The translations under genes and the position numbers were made by a program. A stretch of 64,000 bases of DNA. Source: Archegozetes longisetosus (lineage: Eukaryota > Arthropoda > Arachnida > Sarcoptiformes > Trhypochthoniidae). Shown piece after piece: positions 33,373 to 45,310 of this stretch. The stretch covers positions 4,030,001 through 4,094,000 of the forward strand of contig JAEMBT020000001.1 of assembly GCA_018873245.2 (NCBI GenBank), in the 5' to 3' direction. Each line of letters opens with the position of its first letter. Within the stretch, counting starts at the first letter, position 1. The notes under the pieces are model-generated. The model saw only the letters and a program-made list of their open reading frames with translations, was not told the origin of the DNA and ran no database searches.

Positions 33373-34560
33373 ATGATTACTGCGTTTATTTTCGTTATAA
33401 TAACAGTGATGAAATTGTTTTGGATTGTAAATTATTGTAGTTTAGTAGGCATTGAATGGTTAACCATGTCTTTTCACGGTTCACCAGCTAAGGAGCATTT
33501 AAATTCTGCATCATTGATCAATAGCGATAATAGCAATTTCTTCGAACTCCTTCAAAAGAATGGTTCTAAGTGGCTAGTTTTACCGTCGACAAGATGGAGT
33601 AAACGGATCGTTGAAGGCGATCAATCAGTCGTGAACCCTAGAGCTTTTGGTTGATTGAGTCGCCTGAATATTTTGTCAATGATCTCATTTTTCCAGCATT
33701 ACTGGTCGATTGTCTCAAACAAGATCAAAAGATAAATTTTTTGTATGATAACAAGCTTGGTATTTTTAAACCATTTTCTATAGATCCTTGTCCAAAGACA
33801 GCGTTGACAGAGCATTGCGTTTTGAATAATAGCACAAGGGGAGATTTGTCGAGTTTTAAGTGGTTTGAATTCAGTCACAAGTATTAGTCTGCCAGTAATA
33901 GACATCGCGCATCATTGAACTTTCAAGATATTATGCTAGCAACTGGTGAGTGATGTCTCTTTGATAAAATTGTGTAGACCAGAATTTATAATAGAAATTT
34001 GCATCGATGGCATAAAGTATGTTCTTCTTAAATGCTACCATTTGAATGAATGTATCCGAAAAATGTAATAGCTCTTTACATTTTAGTATTTTTACTAAAT
34101 TTTATTCACAAAAATTACATTTAAGTTTTTCAAATCGACAGATGGTTCTTAACCACAAATCAGAGAGCTGTTAACACACGAAAATTCAAATCTGACTTGA
34201 CTCAACGAATAGAAATTTCCATTCGTTCAGAATACAACAAACTTTTCAAACTAAACTTTAGAAATCTGTAATAAAGCTCACTAATTTGTGTTTGAATTGA
34301 GATTACAGGTCAAGTATTAGCTGATTCATTATCAGACGATATCTGGTGATAAGTCATCTCGAGAGCGCACACTTGAATTCGAGCTTTCTGGTTTTGTTGA
34401 TGTTGAAAATAGCAAGAGTTATGGAAATTTGTTCATCAAAATGCTCAACACAACTACTGTCATTAACCACGTCATCACTAACATTCACGACGATCTTACC
34501 AGCGCACCTGCTTATATGCTTATCATAAGAGCAAATCTTAAACCTAGAGAATAAATGTTG
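33373..34560 (+). pseudogene. Decayed unrecognised gene, copy B
   Basis: Pieces include SLINSDNSNFFELLQKNGS and WLVLPSTRWSKRIVEGDQS (33,500-33,650), DCLKQDQKINFLYDNKLG (33,690-33,770), then a gtgagt donor near 33,944, a ttacag acceptor near 34,307 and a third piece with FELSGFVDVENSKSYGNLFI. Stops separate the pieces. The region around 34,440-34,560 differs from copies A and C, which agree with each other. No family recognised. Confidence 0.4.
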
Positions 34561-34809
34561 TCAGCTACTTCTACATGTCTTAGTCTCGATTGTCACTATT
34601 CATAACAGTTGATCTGATGAGAGGAGACTTTCTTTCCAAACTTTCTGATCGAGACTTTCGCGGTTTAAGTTTCAACAGACATATTGTGTGACATACTGAT
34701 GGATTAGAGTAGTTATACTCAGTTCTTTTGTAGAAGAAACTTTATGCAAGTCTCGAGTTTCTTAATTAATGAACGCTTTGTCAGGATAGGGAATACGATT
34801 CAGCCGTAG

Positions 34810-36698
34810 CACGTCAATTCAGCCTTAAGCTTGAGATCCTGACAACTCGTAACTAAGACAACCCACTTGATAACGACCAGCACTCAACCAGCAACAGCAG
34901 TCAGTTTAGTGCTTCATGAGACGAACTTTGCTTAATTTAAGCCTGATTTGATCAATTTTATTAAATATATTAAATATATTTAATTAATTTTTGATCGAAT
35001 CAAATGTGATGATCAAAATTTTTTCACAATTTTTGATGTAATTTATAGACTTTCCTCCAAAGTCAACGTAATTTATCTTAGGAACCAGAAACCAAACTTA
35101 GCAAAGATGACCATTTTTCCAATTCTTGATTTATCTAAATACTAAAATTTTTAATTAGAAAATCTCACTTGACATTAAACTGAACGGCAAAGATCTGCTT
35201 GTTCAGGGATTTGTTCAAGGATTTGCTCATTGTCAGTCTCGAAAGAGAATTTGGGAGAAACCAGCGACATGAGGCGATAGCCACACACTTGGTAATCATA
35301 TAACTTAACGAAACGACCAGAATCATGCGCCAGATCCAAGAAAACTGAAGTTCGTAGAGTCATGAATCAGATCGAAGATAGGCATTACCATCCCAAGAGC
35401 TATCCACCAACATCATCGCTCATGCTTATTCATTAATTTCACAGGCTAAAAGTGGTCAACTCTACCTACGTCAACAATCGCAAGGAACATCCAGGAATAT
35501 CGTGACAAGCGCCTCCTGAGTCCAAGAAGTTTCTTCGATTTGTTGATAGATGCGAACTTGCGACATGCACAAACAAAAAGTGGTGATGTCTCTCCAGTTT
35601 GACTGTGGTCCGTCAAATGGTCGTATATTGATTTTCACGGCCCACAAAAATCTGCGAGCGATGTCTAGTTGTGACCATTGGTATGCTGAGGGCATTTCTT
35701 ACCTTTACTTGATCAGCTTATTCGATTTATCGATAACCTAACTTTACTTTAACAACTATAGAATCAACTATGATAGTCTGCTGTTTCTTTAGCTCGATTT
35801 GAATCCAATTTCACTATAACAGACTTCGAACTGGTTAGTGCCTTATAATACTTCTCCAACTCCAACGCTTGAGGATGTTTTTCCTATTTCAGACAGTGCC
35901 TCTGGAGCAAAATCCAATCGTTCAATATTCATTCTATCCGACAGATGCGACATTCGCAGCATCAATGTGATTGCAGCTTTGGACTTTGTTTACCGATGTC
36001 ACCTCTTCATACATTGCTCTTCTTAGTCAACCATCAACCATTTTATATAGATGAGTCTTTTGGCACCTCTAGTAGATTAAAGGCACATGGATGCGAAGAA
36101 ATCGAGGGTCTCCTACTTTGCGATCGAAATATGGAATTGTCATTCTTCTGTTTTAGGTGACCTACCTAACCAACAATGCTCTTGAGGGTTGGCATTGAGC
36201 TTGAGCTCTTTACTCGATACTTATCACCCTAGTATCTGGTGTTTCATCGGTGTCTTAAAATGATCAAAGTCTGCGGTCGGAAAGAAGAGGTAGCCAGGCT
36301 GCTTTAATTTGAAAAGAATGTGGCAAATTATGAACAAATTCCTATTGTAGTTTACCTTAGAAGAGTCGCTCATATAATTTCTTTCTAGTCAATCTTTATT
36401 TTTACACTTTTATCTTTCAATCTCGAAAATACTTTATGATTCTATTTTAATAAAGCTTTGCAATCGCAAGCATCGTAAGTTGCGTATTAAGTCCTGCGCG
36501 TCAATCAAATCTCATTCTCATATTAAGCGGACTTCACATTAAGCTGTTTCATCGTTTGTAAAAGAACGGTTTAATAGGGGAATCGATTTTGACGCACTCA
36601 CAGTTTCGCTGCTTAATGTGCAACTTACGATATATTTTCTTGGGGCTTGTTGGGGACTCAATTGTTGGTGGCTGAACTCCTTGGGCTGAATTGACGTG
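34810..36698 (+). mobile_element. MULE-like transposon, copy B
   Basis: Perfect inverted ends CACGTCAATTCAGCC and GGCTGAATTGACGTG. Broken frames parallel copy A: SNGRILIFTAHKNLRAMSSC (about 35,610-35,670) and a C-terminal block near 36,165-36,290. The tRNA-like block found in copies A and C is missing around 34,870-34,910. Confidence 0.65.
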
Positions 36699-38038
36699 AA
36701 ACCTTAAGCATTTATGTCTAATACTAAGAACCAAGTTATTAAATCTACAAGTAATTATTTAGAAATCAATTAAATCCTTGAAAAGTGTAAAACAATTGCA
36801 GGAATTATGGATTTGAATGAATAAAAATTTATTGTTATTTACTGTAGCATGAATAAAAAGTTAATTCAGCAAGTTAATCAATTAAAAATAGGTTTAATAT
36901 GATTCAGTAAACATTTCATGTACATTGAAACAATAATAGGTTTGATTGGAATTACAAGTCCTAATATTATAGTCATATCTTTTCGGTAGGGTGACCACTG
37001 GCTTGTCTCATGACGAGACAAAAATATCAAAGGGGAGACTCACATCTTTTGAAGAAAAATGCCGCTTTTATTAATCATTACAAATATTTAGGTGTCAAAT
37101 AATGCATTCTAATACTAAAATGTTGAAAATTATTAATCATGGTTGATCTCAAAGATATATTTTTGTTAAGAATGGCATCTTTTAAAAGTAAGAAATACTG
37201 GTCTATATCAGATATAAGTCAAGATAGAAAAGATTAATTCTATTGATTTGGTTTTAAACTACAGCGTCGCCTGAGTACTATAAGGTTCTAAATCAATTTT
37301 TTGACAAAATGAGTTATTAACGAATTCATATACCTTGCCATGGTCTTGATGCTGGTATTTATTCAAATTTATAAATTTGTGTCTGGTTCAGTCGTAATCG
37401 CCGAATCAGTCGAATCAGATGAGCAAAATGCTTGTAAAGCAGGCGTTTTCGCAATCTTTCGGGTTATTAAAGCTAGATCCCATAGAAGTCCGACGAAGAG
37501 AATCATATTCTGCTGATATTTCATTTTTTCAAAATTGATTTAGTGGCTTCGATTTCTTCTATATCAATAAATTCGATTCTTTAATAAACTGCTGTCAAAT
37601 GCGTCATTTCTTTATAAAAAATTCGCTTTTCAGTCATCTAAATAATTTCTTAATGAAATATCTGAAAATTTGAGACATAAAATTGTCAAGTCGAACTTCG
37701 ACTTGAACAAATTTTTTGACCGAACAATGTCGAAACATTCTTGAAATGTTCGAAATTGATTTCCTACTTTCCTTTTAAAATTTCTTAGATAAAAATTTGT
37801 TCCGATTTAGTTATCTATCGCGTTTTCGATCATTTAAAACCTAATAGCATTCAATTTTGGATTTCATTTCAGTGCAATAAGGTTTTAAGTGCAAAAATCG
37901 GTTCTGAGTTATCCACGATAGAAGCAGAGTAGGACTCAAATGAAAAGTGGAATATGAGCACCACGTTGGCTTTTTACTTTCCCGAAAAACTGGCAAAGCC
38001 ATTACGTACCTATATATTTATTATCAGTATCACTTGAC
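36699..38038. other. Non-coding inner part of left arm
   Basis: Up to about 36,985 it is still the duplicated unit shared with 9,960-10,175. A new unit begins near GGTAGGGTGACCACTGG at 36,988; the remaining ~1 kb has no open frame or recognised element. It is repeated in reverse at 38,313-39,370. Confidence 0.5.
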
Positions 38039-38312
38039 GAGTTCGTCAAGTGATACTGATAATAAATATATAAGTATGTAATGGCTTTCCTGCTTCTCCT
38101 GAAAGTAATAGCCAACAAAAAATTGAAATATCGAAACTTTGAATACTCATAACTCCGACTCCAGAAGGAATTTCGAGGATCTGTTTTCATATTCTTAACC
38201 AGTATACTTAGAAGAACATTTAGGGAAATGTTGGTGGGTGTAGCTCAAAATTTTTTTGTGGGTGGAGCCTAGACTTTGTCGGAAGTTGGTGTGGCTTGAG
38301 ACTTTTTTACTT
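38039..38312. repeat. Spacer of the giant inverted repeat, made of dispersed repeat R
   Basis: The spacer is one copy of repeat R. Its left edge forms an almost perfect local palindrome with the end of the left arm: CACTTGACGA, a 2-base GT loop, then TCGTCAAGTG (38,031-38,052), extending on both sides through ATACTGATAATAAATATATA. The other edge, at 38,313, starts a further copy of the same sequence. So three copies of this repeat end meet at the centre, one inverted. Confidence 0.85.
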
Positions 38313-39657
38313 GTCAAGTGATACTGATAATAAATATATAGGTACGTAATGGCTTTGCCAGTTTTTCGGGAAAGTAAAAGCCAACGTGGTGCTCATATTC
38401 CACTTTTCATTTGAGTCCTACTCTGCTTCTATCGTGGATAACTCAGAACCGATTTTTGCACTTAAAACCTTATTGCACTGAAATGAAATCCAAAATTGAA
38501 TGCTATTAGGTTTTAAATGATCGAAAACGCGATAGATAACTAAATCGGAACAAATTTTTATCTAAGAAATTTTAAAAGGAAAGTAGGAAATCAATTTCGA
38601 ACATTTCAAGAATGTTTCGACATTGTTCGGTCAAAAAATTTGTTCAAGTCGAAGTTCGACTTGACAATTTTATGTCTCAAATTTTCAGATATTTCATTAA
38701 GAAATTATTTAGATGACTGAAAAGCGAATTTTTATAAAGAAATGACGCATTTGACAGCAGTTTATTAAAGAATCGAATTTATTGATATAGAAGAAATCGA
38801 AGCCACTAAATCAATTTTGAAAAAATGAAATATCAGCAGAATATGATTCTCTTCGTCGGACTTCTATGGGATCTAGCTTTAATAACCCGAAAGATTGCGA
38901 AAACGCCTGCTTTACAAGCATTTTGCTCATCTGATTCGACTGATTCGGCGATTACGACTGAACCAGACACAAATTTATAAATTTGAATAAATACCAGCAT
39001 CAAGACCATGGCAAGGTATATGAATTCGTTAATAACTCATTTTGTCAAAAAATTGATTTAGAACCTTATAGTACTCAGGCGACGCTGTAGTTTAAAACCA
39101 AATCAATAGAATTAATCTTTTCTATCTTGACTTATATCTGATATAGACCAGTATTTCTTACTTTTAAAAGATGCCATTCTTAACAAAAAATATATCTTTG
39201 AGATCAACCATGATTAATAATTTTCAACATTTTAGTATTAGAATGCATTATTTGACACCTAAATATTTGTAATGATTAATAAAAGCGGCATTTTTCTTCA
39301 AAAAGATGTAAGAGTCTCCCCTTTGATATTTTTGTCTCGTCATGAGACAAGCCAGAGGTGGTCACCCTACCGAAAAGATATGACTATAATATTAGGACTT
39401 GTAATTCCAATCAAACCTATTATTGTTTCAATGTACATGAAATGTTTACTGAATCATATTAAACCTATTTTTAATTGATTAACTTGCTGAATTAACTTTT
39501 TATTCATGCTACAGTAAATAACAATAAATTTTTATTCATTCAAATCCATAATTCCTGCAATTGTTTTACACTTTTCAAGGATTTAATTGATTTCTAAATA
39601 ATTACTTGTAGATTTAATAACTTGGTTCTTAGTATTAGACATAAATGCTTAAGGTTT
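38313..39657. other. Non-coding inner part of right arm
   Basis: Mirror of 36,699-38,038. A 68-codon plus-strand frame at 39,272-39,478 has no recognisable motif. Confidence 0.5.
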
Positions 39658-41788
39658 CACGTCAATTCAGCCCAAGGAGTTCAGCCACCAACAATTGAGT
39701 CCCCAACAATTCAGCCCCAAGAAAATATATCGTAAGTTGCACATTAAGCAGCGAAACTGTGAGTGCGTCAAAATCGATTCCCCTATTAAACCGTTCTTTT
39801 ACAAACGATGAAACAGCTTAATGTGAAGTCCGCTTAATATGAGAATGAGATTTGATTGACGCGCAGGACACACGGCTTAATACGCAACTTACGATGCTTT
39901 TGATTGCAAAGCTTTATTAAAATAGAATTCATAAAGTATTTTCGAGATTGAAAGATAAATTCAAGTGTAAAAATAAAGATTGACTAGAAAGAAATTATAT
40001 GAGCGACTCTTCTAAGGTAAACTACAATAGGAATTTGTTCATAATTTGCCACATTCTTTTTCAAATTAGAAGCAGCCTGGCGATACCTCTTCCTTTCCGA
40101 CCGCAGACTTTGATCATTTTAAGACACCGATGAAACACCAGATACTAGGGTGATAAGTATCGAGTAAAGAGCTCAAAGCTCAATGCCAACCCTCAAAGGC
40201 ATTGTTGGTTTTAGGTAGGTCACCTAAAACAGAAGAATGACAATTCCATATTTCGATCGCAAAAGTAGGAGACCCTCGATTTCTTCGCTCGTGCCCAATC
40301 CATGTGCCTTTAATCTACTAGAGGTGCCAAAAGACTCATCTATATAAAATGGTTGATGGTTGACTAAGAAGAGCAATGTATGAAGAGGTGACATCGGTAG
40401 GTGGAACAAAGTCCAAAGCTGCAATCACATTGATGCTTAACGCGAATGTCGCATCTGTCGGATAGATTTTATGAATATCATAGCAGAGTGGCGATTGGAT
40501 TTTGCTCCAGAGGCACTGTCTGAAATAGGAAAAACATCCTCAAGCGTTGGAGTTGGAGAAATTATTATTTAAGGCACTAATAGTAGCCAGTTCGAAGTCT
40601 GTTATAATTGAAATTGGATTCAAATCGAGCTAAAGATTTTTAACAGCAGCGAAGACACTATCATAAGTTGATTCTCTTCGATCAGGCATTGTATATAAGT
40701 GAAAGTTAGAATGTTATTTTGGGCAAATCGATGTATAGTGTAAGCTGATCAAGTAAAGGTAGAATAACCTTGAAATGCCCTCAGCATACCAATGGTCACA
40801 ACTAGACATCGCTCGCAGATTTTTGTGGGCCGTGAAAATCAATATACGACCATTTGACGGACCACAGTCAAACTGGAGAAAGACATCACCACTTTTTGTT
40901 TGTGCATGTCGCAAGTTCGCATCTATCAACAAATCGAAGAAACTTCTTGGACTCAGGAGCGCTTGTCCTTTTGGACGATATTCCTGGATGTTCCTTGCGA
41001 TTGTTGACGTAGAATAGAGTTGACCACTTTTAGCCTGTGAAATTAATGAATAAGCATGAGCGATGATGTTGGTGGATAGCTCTTGGGATGGTAATGCCCT
41101 ATCTTCGATCTGATTCATGACTCTACGAACTTCAGTTTTCTTGGATCTGGCGCATGATTCTGGTCGTTTCGTTAAGTTATATGATTACCAAGTGTGTGGC
41201 TATCGCCATGCACTCTATATCTGTGTCACTTCAATGTACCAACATATAGTTTCTCCCAAATTCTCTTTCGACTTACGAAGGCAATGAGCAAATCCTTGAA
41301 CAAATCCCTGAACAAGCAGATCTTTGCCGTTCAGTTTTAATAATGTCAAGTGAGATTTTCTAATTAAAAATTTTAGTATTTAGATAAATCAAGAATTTGG
41401 AAAAATGGTCATCTTTGCTAAGTTTGGTTTCTGGTTCCTAAGATAAATTACGTTGACTTTTTGGAGGAAAGTCTATAAATTACATCAAAAATTGTGAGGG
41501 AACAAAATTTTGATCATCACAATTGAGTTTGATTCGATCAAATTAATTAAATATATTTAATATATTTAATAAATTTGATCAAATCAGACTAAATTAAGCT
41601 TTAAAAATTCTTGAAAAATTCGTCTCATCTAGAAGCGGCCCAAACCCGAGCCTTGCTGTTCTAAGACTGCACTACCAACTAGACTGCCTCTTCTTTGAGG
41701 TTGAGTGCTTACAGTTATCAAGTAAGGGTTGAATTGTCTTAGTTACGAGTTGTCAGGATCTCAATTATCTTAAGGCTGAATTGACGTG
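39658..41788 (-). mobile_element. MULE-like transposon, copy C
   Basis: Same perfect 15-base inverted ends as copy B. The best-preserved frame, 41,118-40,714, contains QLYSTSTIARNIQEY and SNGRILIFTAHKNLRAMSSC, the block before the MULE catalytic core. Subterminal repeats of CAATTCAGCC lie at 39,660-39,720. A tRNA-like block lies near 41,637-41,702. Still interrupted by stops, but less damaged than copy B. Confidence 0.65.
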
Positions 41789-41999
41789 CTACGGCTGAAT
41801 CGTATTCCCTATCCTGACAAAGCGTTCATTAATTAAGAAACTCGAGACTTGCATAAAGTTTTTCTTCATACAAAGAACTGAGTATAACTACTCCTAATCC
41901 ATCAGTATGTCACACAATATGTCTGTTGAAACTTAAACCGCGAGAAGTCTCGATCAGAAAGTTTTGGAAATAACTTCTTAAGAAAGTCTCCTCTCATCA

Positions 42000-43269
42000 G
42001 ATCCAACTGTTATGAATAGTGACAATCGAGACTAAGACATGTAGAAGTAGCTGACTGTCCAACACTATCGCTTCCCAAGTGTATTAAGACTTTTTCTCTA
42101 GGTTTAAGATTTGCTCTTATGATAAGCGCATATTAAGCAGTTGCATAAACTACTGGTACTGTCGTCGTCGTATCTTCAGTGACCAAATTTTGTGAACGGA
42201 CAATTGAAATCGTGAATGTTTGATGACAGTAGTTGTGGCCAAGCATTTTGATGAACAAATTTCCATAACTCTTGCTATTTTCAACATCAACAAAACCAGA
42301 AAGCTCGAATTCAAGTGTGCACTCTCGAGATGACTTATCACCAGATATCGTCTGATAATGAATCAGCTAATACTTGACCTGTAATCTCAATTCAAACACA
42401 AATTAGTGAGCTTTATTACAGATTTCTAAAGTTTAGTTTGAAAAGTTTGTTGTATTCTGAACGAATGGAAATTTCTATTCGTTGAGTCAAGTCAGATTTG
42501 AATTTTCGTGTGTTAACAGCTCTCTGATTTGTGGTTAAGAACCATCTGTCGATTTGAAAAACTTAAATGTAATTTTTGTGAATAAAATTTAGTAAAAATA
42601 CTAAAATGTAAAGAGCTATTACATTTTTTCGGATACATTCATTCAAATGGTAGCATTTAAGAGTTTATCCGAAACTTATACTTTATGCCATCGATGTGCA
42701 AATTTCTATTATAAATTCTGGTCTAGAGTACACAATTTTATCAAAGAGACATCACTCACCAGTTGCTAGCATAATATCTTGAAAGTTCAATGATGCGCAA
42801 GTGATGTGACAAAGTGTGTCTCTACTTTTAATTGACTAATACTTGTGACTGAATTCAAACCACTTAAAACTCGACAAATCTCCCCTTGTGCTATTATTCA
42901 AAACGCAATGCTCTGTCAACGCTGTCTTTGGACAAGGATCTATAGAAAATGGTTTAAAAATACCAAGCTTGTTATCATACAAAAAATTTATCTTTTGATC
43001 TTGTTTGAGACAATCGACCAGTAATGCTGGAAAAATGAGATCATTGACAAAATATTCAGGCGACTCAATCAACCAAAAGCTCTAGGGTTCACGACTGATT
43101 GATCGCCTTCAACGATCCGTTTACTCCATCTTGTCGACGGTAAAACTAGCCACTTAGAACCATTCTTTTGAAGGAGTTCGAAGAAATTGCTATTATCGCT
43201 ATTGATCAATGATGCAGAATTTAAATGCTCCTTAGCTGGTGAACCGTGAAAAGACACATGGTTAACCAT
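42000..43269 (-). pseudogene. Decayed unrecognised gene, copy C
   Basis: Mirror of 33,373-34,560. Open pieces are 43,269-43,069 (SLINSDNSNFFELLQKNGS), 43,072-42,836 (DCLKQDQKINFLYDNKLG) and 42,341-42,150. In the last piece this copy agrees with copy A (near 6,800-6,960) where copy B differs. No family recognised. Confidence 0.4.
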
Positions 43270-43401
43270 TCAATGCCTACTAAACTACAATAATTTACAA
43301 TCCAAAACAATTTCATCACTGTTATTATAACGAAAATAAACGCAGTAATCATACAACGCTCTAGATAGCATCATGTAATATGATCAATTCAAATTTTTTT
43401 A

Positions 43402-43473
43402 TTTTGTTGAATGTTCCCATTCAATCACCTAATAGGAATAATACCCATCACCTAATAGAAATAATACCCGTCA
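43402..43473 (-). promoter_or_regulatory. Triple TTAGGTG-type repeat downstream of TPS-C
   Basis: Mirror of the array at 33,248-33,325, within about 150 bases of the TPS-C stop codon. Confidence 0.45.
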
Positions 43474-43552
43474 CCTAGTAAAGATATCAACTTGATTAAC
43501 TATTTAGCACTCTGTGAAGCGTCCTTCGAGCATCTCAAGGAATTATAAACGG

Positions 43553-45310
43553 CTAATTGTGGAAAAACAGAATGCTTGACTTCGAAGGTACAGATTTGCC
43601 AATATACCGTCCACTGTTTATATGATGTAAATATACTCCAATTACAGATTTGAGTAAGTAATCAAATTTCGCTCCACATAATTTCAATGATTCTTTAAAT
43701 ATTTCGTTCAACATACTTTCTAACATCCAAATTATTTGTTGATGATTCATTTCAGGATGTAGTTTCTTTAGAACGTTAACGCAATTGCAATTTAAACTGT
43801 TTTCCTTCCAAAATGAATTTATATCATTTACTATGAGACAAAATTTTGTCAAATTATAAAGTATTTTATCATCAAATGATTCATAATCATCTCCAGAATA
43901 TAAAACTAGAATATAGAAGTAAGTTCTGCATCCACCATTAAGATCTCTTTCTTTAAAATAATCATCTAAACTTTTAAAATTCGTTTCATGAACATTACCG
44001 TGATTAGCAGATACGTATTCACTATTAAGTTTAGTGAAATACGACTTATTATTTAACTTATCACCTATTTTAAGTGCTGATTTTTTAAACTCGTTCAAAA
44101 TTTTAACAATATGTGATGGGGTTTTGCAATCTATTGCTTCACAACTAAAATGATCCATCCATAATCTGTCATTTTCAAAATTAACATCGGTCACATCGTC
44201 AAGGTAATATGCCGTTATAGTCCATTTGATTATATAAACCATTAAGGACAAGTCAGTAATAATATTAAAAGCAAATTTTCCAAAATTAACTCCTGCAATA
44301 AAGTATTTATCCATGATAACTCTTTGAGTATCCTCATCAAATGTATCCTGAATCCACTTCAAAATAATTTCATCAACATCGAGTGAGTCAAATTTATATT
44401 TTTCATCATTAAATTTATAAGCATGTTCTTTCGGCTCGTAAGTGAATACTTTTAGATTGTGAGTATATGCTTTCAACTTATAAGTTTCAAAGAACTCTAA
44501 ACAAAACTCGATAGCTTTATTTATTTCACCTTTTGTTAAAATATATTTGACTTTTTGTAGTCTATCTTCACGTTCATGAATATATTGATCATATATGTCA
44601 TGTTCTTCGAGCAAGCTAATTATTTTTTCTTTCGATGAAGGATATTCAACATTTTCAATCTTATTCGATAACAGGTCAATTAATTTATTCCAGGTTTTAT
44701 TGTTTATTTCATTATTATTTTCATCAAAATTACCTTTAAAATCATTTTCAGCTCGAAGCCAATACCCAATCTCAAGTAAATGCTCATCTTCTAAAACTTT
44801 CATAGCTATGTTCAAATCGTTTGTCTTTATCAAAACAGCTAAAGCAACTGGAAAGCAAACCGTATTATAAGAAGTCCTATTCTCAGCTATTTTCCGATAA
44901 TCTTTGAACTCTGTATCTAAATTTAAAATTTGGCCATACGATGTTTTTATTATTACTGTATTGTACAATTCATTAATCTTGAAAGCTAGGTCGGCTGGAA
45001 AACTTTTCAATATAATTCTATAAATATCATGAGATAAGGCAAAAGCCCAAGCGATAACAGTTGCGTTACCATATTTGGTATGCATTGCTGGTTGTCCGCA
45101 TCTGCTTATAGAATTATCCACTATATCATCGATCATAATAATCGATAAATGAAATAAGTATAATATACCACATACTACCTTTATAGTTTCTTCTTTGATT
45201 CCTTCGGCAACATGCATAAACAAATTAGATCTAAAGTTCTTCCCTAAATCATCATAATAGCATACAGACTTTCTTAACCATGGAGAAACGATATTAGTAT
45301 GGTCGTCCAT
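43553..45310 (-). CDS. Intact terpene synthase-like fusion TPS-C
   Basis: Intronless, 585 residues. The first 253 residues equal TPS-A: GKNFR (23-27), DDIVD (61-65) and a degraded second Asp-rich motif ENDFKG (188-193). The cyclase domain is strongly diverged from TPS-A yet keeps every class I landmark: DDVTD (371-375), sensor Arg 455 in YFKER, NSE triad NDINSFWKE (495-503) and RY (568-569). It has the classical DDxxD spacing that TPS-A has changed to DDTIFMED. Compared with TPS-A, residues 254-310 differ most, including an insertion near YEPKEHAYKF. A functional cytosolic terpene cyclase with its own product range is likely; activity of the first domain is doubtful. TPS-B is its mirrored twin. 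Confidence 0.88.
   Translation of the reverse strand: MDDHTNIVSPWLRKSVCYYDDLGKNFRSNLFMHVAEGIKEETIKVVCGILYLFHLSIIMIDDIVDNSISRCGQPAMHTKYGNATVIAWAFALSHDIYRIILKSFPADLAFKINELYNTVIIKTSYGQILNLDTEFKDYRKIAENRTSYNTVCFPVALAVLIKTNDLNIAMKVLEDEHLLEIGYWLRAENDFKGNFDENNNEINNKTWNKLIDLLSNKIENVEYPSSKEKIISLLEEHDIYDQYIHEREDRLQKVKYILTKGEINKAIEFCLEFFETYKLKAYTHNLKVFTYEPKEHAYKFNDEKYKFDSLDVDEIILKWIQDTFDEDTQRVIMDKYFIAGVNFGKFAFNIITDLSLMVYIIKWTITAYYLDDVTDVNFENDRLWMDHFSCEAIDCKTPSHIVKILNEFKKSALKIGDKLNNKSYFTKLNSEYVSANHGNVHETNFKSLDDYFKERDLNGGCRTYFYILVLYSGDDYESFDDKILYNLTKFCLIVNDINSFWKENSLNCNCVNVLKKLHPEMNHQQIIWMLESMLNEIFKESLKLCGAKFDYLLKSVIGVYLHHINSGRYIGKSVPSKSSILFFHN

Larger units (their letters stand above)
15217..38038 (+). 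repeat. Left arm of a giant inverted repeat
   Basis: The arm matches the reverse complement of 38,313-61,540 throughout. Paired coordinates sum to 76,351 at the centre, about 76,730 at the TPS genes, about 76,800 at the receptor genes and about 76,756 at the outer end, so the arms differ only by scattered indels. Most length difference lies between 33,200 and 38,000, where the left arm has extra deletions. Confidence 0.95.
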
